A stretch of 64,000 bases of DNA from Lachnospiraceae bacterium (GTDB lineage Bacteria; Bacillota; Clostridia; Lachnospirales; Lachnospiraceae): positions 1 through 64,000 of the forward strand of contig JAAWBG010000017.1 in NCBI GenBank assembly GCA_022792535.1. Reading direction: 5' to 3'. The notes under the pieces were generated by a model that saw only the letters and a list, made by a program, of their open reading frames with translations, ran no database searches and was not told where the DNA came from. Below, one piece after another: positions 60,751 to 64,000 of the stretch. The position numbers were made by a program, and so were the translations under genes. Each line of letters opens with the position of its first letter. Positions within the stretch are counted from its first letter, which is position 1.

Positions 60751-61734
60751 CTAGATCACTTTATATAATTCATCTATTTTCGGCGGCTCCAAAAATCGCT
60801 TTTCTTCTTCCTTCCACAAGATACGGTCTTTTCCTTCCACTGCCTTGCCGATCACTACTGCATGAATTCCTTCTTTTTCTAAATCCCGCACCAGTCTGTT
60901 TCCATCAGAAGAAGCCATCAGCATACACCCGCTGGAAATCAGCTCATAAGGATTGATGTTAAAAAATTCACATACTTCTATCGTCTCCTGTTTCACAGGG
61001 ATTTTCTTCAAATCTATTTCCAGTCCAACGCCAGAGCTCTCTGCCAATTCCCATAAGGCCCCGAAAATACCGCCTTCCGTCACATCATGCATAGCGCTTA
61101 CGCCGGACTCGACGGCTTTTGCAGCCTCCGGCAGCACAGACAGATATTGGTCAAACTCTTGTGCCGCCCGTATGAAATGCAGGGGATAACGGGACGCTAA
61201 TTCCTGCTCCTTCTCTTTGGCAATAATGGACGTACCTTCCAGCCCAATCCATTTGCTTACCAAAATATCGTCTCCCGGTCTGGCCCCGGCTGTGGAGACC
61301 AGCTTTCCTGCTTTTGCTTTTCCCACGCCGCACACATTGACTATGGGCTGATTGACAGCTCTTGTCACCTCCGTATGTCCGCCCATAATCTGGACCTTGG
61401 CCTGGGCGCAGGCAGTTTCCACCTGCCTCATAATTTCTTTTAACTCTGATTCTTCCGAACCCTCCGGCAGCAAAATCGTCAGCATCACTCCCACTGGCTC
61501 TGCCCCGGAAGAAGCCAAATCATTTATCGTAATATGGATCGCAAGACTTCCCATATCTGTCGTTGTTCCGGTAATCGGGTCTGTGGAGATCACAAACATC
61601 TCATCTTCCGCCAGTTTCAGAGCCGCGCAATCTTCTCCCACCCCTGCTCCCAGCAGAATTTCTTCCCGCTTGGTATGGATCTGTTTTAATACCGAACGTT
61701 TCAACACACTTTCCGGAACTTTTCCTACTTTCAT
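60751..61734 (-). CDS. AIR synthase-related protein (HypE/ThiL-like fold)
   Basis: 327 residues from MKVGKVPESVLKRSVLKQIH. PurM/HypE family ATP-binding fold: GAGVGEDCAALKLAEDEMFV, STDPITG, HITINDLASSGAEPVGVMLT, and AMHDVTEGGIFGALWELAES. The HypE C-terminal Cys is absent (ends KIDELYKVI), so it is not a hydrogenase maturase. Substrate unknown. It precedes the Lrp gene by 34 bases. Confidence 0.85.
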   Translation of the reverse strand: MKVGKVPESVLKRSVLKQIHTKREEILLGAGVGEDCAALKLAEDEMFVISTDPITGTTTDMGSLAIHITINDLASSGAEPVGVMLTILLPEGSEESELKEIMRQVETACAQAKVQIMGGHTEVTRAVNQPIVNVCGVGKAKAGKLVSTAGARPGDDILVSKWIGLEGTSIIAKEKEQELASRYPLHFIRAAQEFDQYLSVLPEAAKAVESGVSAMHDVTEGGIFGALWELAESSGVGLEIDLKKIPVKQETIEVCEFFNINPYELISSGCMLMASSDGNRLVRDLEKEGIHAVVIGKAVEGKDRILWKEEEKRFLEPPKIDELYKVI

Positions 61735-61786
61735 CGCTTTCATCTCCCAAAAGTCTTTCTTGTATCCACACTTCTAAATGGACATG

Positions 61787-61818
61787 ATAAGGCTGTCTCA
61801 CTACTGAAACAGCCTTAT
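61787..61818. terminator. Hairpin after the VanW gene
   Basis: ATAAGGCTGT (61787-61796) pairs with ACAGCCTTAT (61809-61818), 31 bases after the VanW gene stop on the minus strand. Confidence 0.65.
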
Positions 61819-61848
61819 CCACTCTTATCTACTTATCATTCTCTACGA

Positions 61849-63501
61849 TCAGCCATCATTTCCGGCCTTGTCTCCACCTTCATCCTTGTTCTCATCTTTT
61901 TTCTCGTCTTTCTTCTTCTCGTCTTCTTTCTTTTTCTCGTCTTCCTTCTTCTTTTGCTCTTCTTCTTTCTTCTTCTGCTCTTCTAACTGCTGCTGTTGCG
62001 CGGCTGCCGCTGCCTCTGCTGCGGCCTGCTCTTGCTGTCTGGCTGCTACTGCCGCATCATTCCACTGAGCCGCCGCCGCATTTATGGTTCCTTCATCCTG
62101 GGAAGCAACCGCTGCATTCATAGCTGCCGCTGCCTCTCCATTACCGGAGGCGGTTCCCACAGCAACAATTCTCGGCGACGCCTTGTAAGTACTCTTGTTA
62201 AAAATCTCGCGGCTCTGTTCCACGCCGTTTACTGTCACAACTTTCCAGAGCTGAGCAGTGTAACCTGTATGGGAAGACTGAGTCTGACTGATATATCCAA
62301 TGGGCTGTCCCGGCGCTGCCTGATACTGGGTTCCCGGTTCTGTCGTGGATAAAGTCTCACTGACAAAACTTACTTCCCGGTTGGCGTCTCTGGTCTCTTC
62401 CCCAAAAATATTGAAATAAATGGATCTGCCTGAAGTATAACCTTCAATGTAGATGGGCGCTTTGGTGTTATTGGTAAACTTCAGATCTTTATAAGTTCCT
62501 GCAATAGCAGCATCTGCCGAAGGATCCACATAACTTACGATCATAGAGTGGTTAAAACGCTCCGTCACATCCAGCTCTGCACGAATCACTGCATTATACA
62601 ATGTGGTGGACACCTGACAGATCCCTCCGCCATAAGTATCTACCGTTGTTCCATTTTCATAAGAACCTGCCAATTCATATCCGTTTTCCGCATTAAAAGG
62701 ACTTACTGCTTCATAGACAGAAAAGCTGTCTCCCGGATAGATCACAGAGCCGTTGATCTTCGCCGCCCCATTTTCTACATTCTTCGAACGTCCTGCCCCG
62801 GAACTGGAATAGGAAGTATGGAATCCTCCTAAAAGGTCTTTTACTTTTCCCAGTTCTTCCTCGGTTCCCTTGGGATCTACTACATCTGCCACAATCTCAA
62901 CTGCTCCGGATTCTCCCTTCCATTCCATGGAAAAATATTCTTCCAGAACTTCTACGGATTTTTCCACATTTACGGTAACGCCCTGGCTTCCAGGAATAAT
63001 GGTGAATCCGCCGTTCTCTCTGGTTAAACCTGCGTCTACTGCCTCTGTGTTCAAAATCTCTGAATTTGCTTCCAATGCTTTTGCAACTTTCTGCTGATCC
63101 ACCTGGTACGCAAGCTCATAGACCTTATCCTCATTCTCTAAGTCTTTCATAGCTTTGTAACGGGTGATCAAATTTCCGCTTTTTCCAAGCCCTGCCGCCT
63201 CTGCTAAGATCTCCTGGTTGCTCCAGGTAACTCCCAGCTGAGAAACCGGCACCTGGACGGTATTCTTGCCTGCCTGTAAAGTAATGGTCTCGCTCTGCAG
63301 TTCTTCCACATATTCTTCCACTGCAGCTTTTGCCTCTTCCTGGGTCATTCCTCCTACAGAAATCTCCCCAAAATATACACGCTGTGGTATGGTATCTGTC
63401 TCCTTTGGCTCTGCATGGACTGGAATCGTGATCACAGCCGCCAATGCCAGCGCCAGAAGAATACCGCTGATTGAAAGGTATTTTTTCCAATTCTTCATCA
63501 T
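61849..63501 (-). CDS. VanW-domain cell-envelope protein
   Basis: 550 residues. A signal/anchor segment (SISGILLALALAAVITIPVH) is followed by a peptidoglycan-binding-4-type domain (residues 45-215) and a VanW domain (about 240-365: NGSVIYPGDSFSVYEAVSPF, YGGGICQVSTTLYNAVIRAE). A G5-like segment comes next. The last 90 residues are Ala/Gln-rich, then Lys/Glu repeats (EEQKKKEEEQKKKEDEKKK). Exported or membrane-anchored; probably acts at the cell wall. The catalytic role of VanW domains is not settled. Confidence 0.88.
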   Translation of the reverse strand: MMKNWKKYLSISGILLALALAAVITIPVHAEPKETDTIPQRVYFGEISVGGMTQEEAKAAVEEYVEELQSETITLQAGKNTVQVPVSQLGVTWSNQEILAEAAGLGKSGNLITRYKAMKDLENEDKVYELAYQVDQQKVAKALEANSEILNTEAVDAGLTRENGGFTIIPGSQGVTVNVEKSVEVLEEYFSMEWKGESGAVEIVADVVDPKGTEEELGKVKDLLGGFHTSYSSSGAGRSKNVENGAAKINGSVIYPGDSFSVYEAVSPFNAENGYELAGSYENGTTVDTYGGGICQVSTTLYNAVIRAELDVTERFNHSMIVSYVDPSADAAIAGTYKDLKFTNNTKAPIYIEGYTSGRSIYFNIFGEETRDANREVSFVSETLSTTEPGTQYQAAPGQPIGYISQTQSSHTGYTAQLWKVVTVNGVEQSREIFNKSTYKASPRIVAVGTASGNGEAAAAMNAAVASQDEGTINAAAAQWNDAAVAARQQEQAAAEAAAAAQQQQLEEQKKKEEEQKKKEDEKKKEDEKKKDEKKDENKDEGGDKAGNDG

Positions 63502-63641
63502 AATCTATCTCTCCTACCCTTAATGCATCGTTAATTCACTACTACCTAATTCTACCACAAAAATGCAATTTTGCAAGGTGCGAAACCACGAATTTCATTG
63601 ACAGAATCTCCTGTTTTCTGTATATTATGAACAGGCATTAT

Positions 63642-63749
63642 TCATACAAATGCAGACAAAAATACAGATATTACCATAGACGCTACTAAGATCAATGCAA
63701 TCACTGCTGCAAATGTTTTCTTTGTCTTTGGATTGTGGAAATTTATCAT
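63642..63749 (-). CDS. 35-residue single-span membrane protein
   Basis: MINFHNPKTKKTFAAVIALI followed by LVASMVISVFLSAFV: a short basic N-terminus then one membrane helix. CGGAGGTGAG stands eight bases ahead of the ATG. It is similar in layout to the Prli42-type peptides that tether the stressosome in firmicutes, but I cannot confirm homology. Not in the ORF track. Confidence 0.6.
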   Translation of the reverse strand: MINFHNPKTKKTFAAVIALILVASMVISVFLSAFV

Positions 63750-63857
63750 AAGTCTCACCTCCGTTTTATTTTTGGAATTCGGATGAAAACGCCAAATTCT
63801 GATACGTTACATTTTATTACAAATCACTCTCGTATTCAAGAAAGGAATCAGATCATT

Positions 63858-64000
63858 ATGGGAATTCCTATTATTTTTGTATGGACCATCATTTTCATGG
63901 CCGTAATCTCCTACAAGCGAAAAAAAGCCGACCGCCAGAGTACAACAAAAGAACGAGATTTCTGGGAACGGGAAAATAATGCAAATCTCACCAGAAAACA
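63858..64000 (+). CDS. Small membrane protein (partial, runs off the window)
   Basis: ATG 63858 behind AAGGAATCAG. MGIPIIFVWTIIFMAVISYK then RKKADRQSTTKERDFWEREN...: one N-terminal membrane helix and a charged cytoplasmic part. The frame is open to the window end. Unknown function. Confidence 0.6.
   Translation, partial: MGIPIIFVWTIIFMAVISYKRKKADRQSTTKERDFWERENNANLTRK

Overview
The window looks like chromosome from a Gram-positive gut anaerobe of the Lachnospiraceae type (Blautia / Ruminococcus / Mediterraneibacter-like). The reasons are strong AGGAGG-type ribosome binding sites, moderate GC, a PocR-regulated propanediol-utilisation (pdu) operon, the firmicute ecfA1-ecfA2-ecfT-truA...rplM-rpsI block, VanW-domain and TipA-like proteins, and several chemoreceptors. 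The assignment is by gene style only, not by a database match.

Layout. 1-8.6 kb is an accessory patch. It has the right end of an insertion sequence inserted in a flavodoxin-like gene, a decayed CPBP-protease/PEBP pair behind a TetR gene, an AraC/GyrI regulator, a membrane protein next to a possible TetR relic, an XRE regulator, a GNAT acetyltransferase, a CorA-like protein and a chemoreceptor. 8.9-24.2 kb is one long minus-strand operon for a B12-dependent 1,2-propanediol microcompartment: pduA-B-C-D-E-G-H-K-J-L-eutJ-flavoprotein-pduN-O-P-S-T-U-V. It is followed upstream by a Dph6-type ATP pyrophosphatase, a 350-bp array of hairpins, and a second minus-strand unit with a PocR-domain sensor, an AraC-type response regulator and the alcohol dehydrogenase pduQ. 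Divergent from the regulators, on the plus strand, a cobalamin riboswitch controls a btuFCD-like uptake transporter. These parts fit together: diol dehydratase needs B12, the transporter supplies it, PduO/PduS/PduGH make and maintain the adenosylcobalamin, PduP/PduQ/PduL split propionaldehyde into propanol and propionyl-phosphate, and the same short DNA repeat (AGACAAAA) lies upstream of both the pdu and the btu promoters.

32-37 kb holds a ribulokinase, a GpsA-like dehydrogenase and a divergent LacI repressor (an unassigned pentose/polyol pathway), followed by a NUDIX hydrolase. 37-47.5 kb has a PLD/helicase/DUF3427 protein, a TipA-like MerR regulator, a chemoreceptor / FMN-binding lipoprotein / NSS-transporter operon, and a MATE exporter with a divergent MerR regulator and a textbook 19-bp-spacer MerR promoter.

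47.5-51.1 kb is the least explained locus: a minus-strand cluster of an XRE regulator, two DUF2589-like paralogues, two small proteins and a catalytically complete papain-like cysteine protease. It borders a type I toxin-antitoxin module (31-aa holin-like toxin plus inferred antisense RNA) and the remnant of the same kind of IS that opens the window. 52.2-61.7 kb is housekeeping: rpsI, rplM, a chemoreceptor lodged between rplM and truA, truA, the ECF transporter module, trmL, an aminotransferase, an Lrp regulator and an AIR-synthase-like protein. The window ends with a VanW-domain surface protein and two small single-span membrane proteins. No rRNA, tRNA or CRISPR array was recognised.
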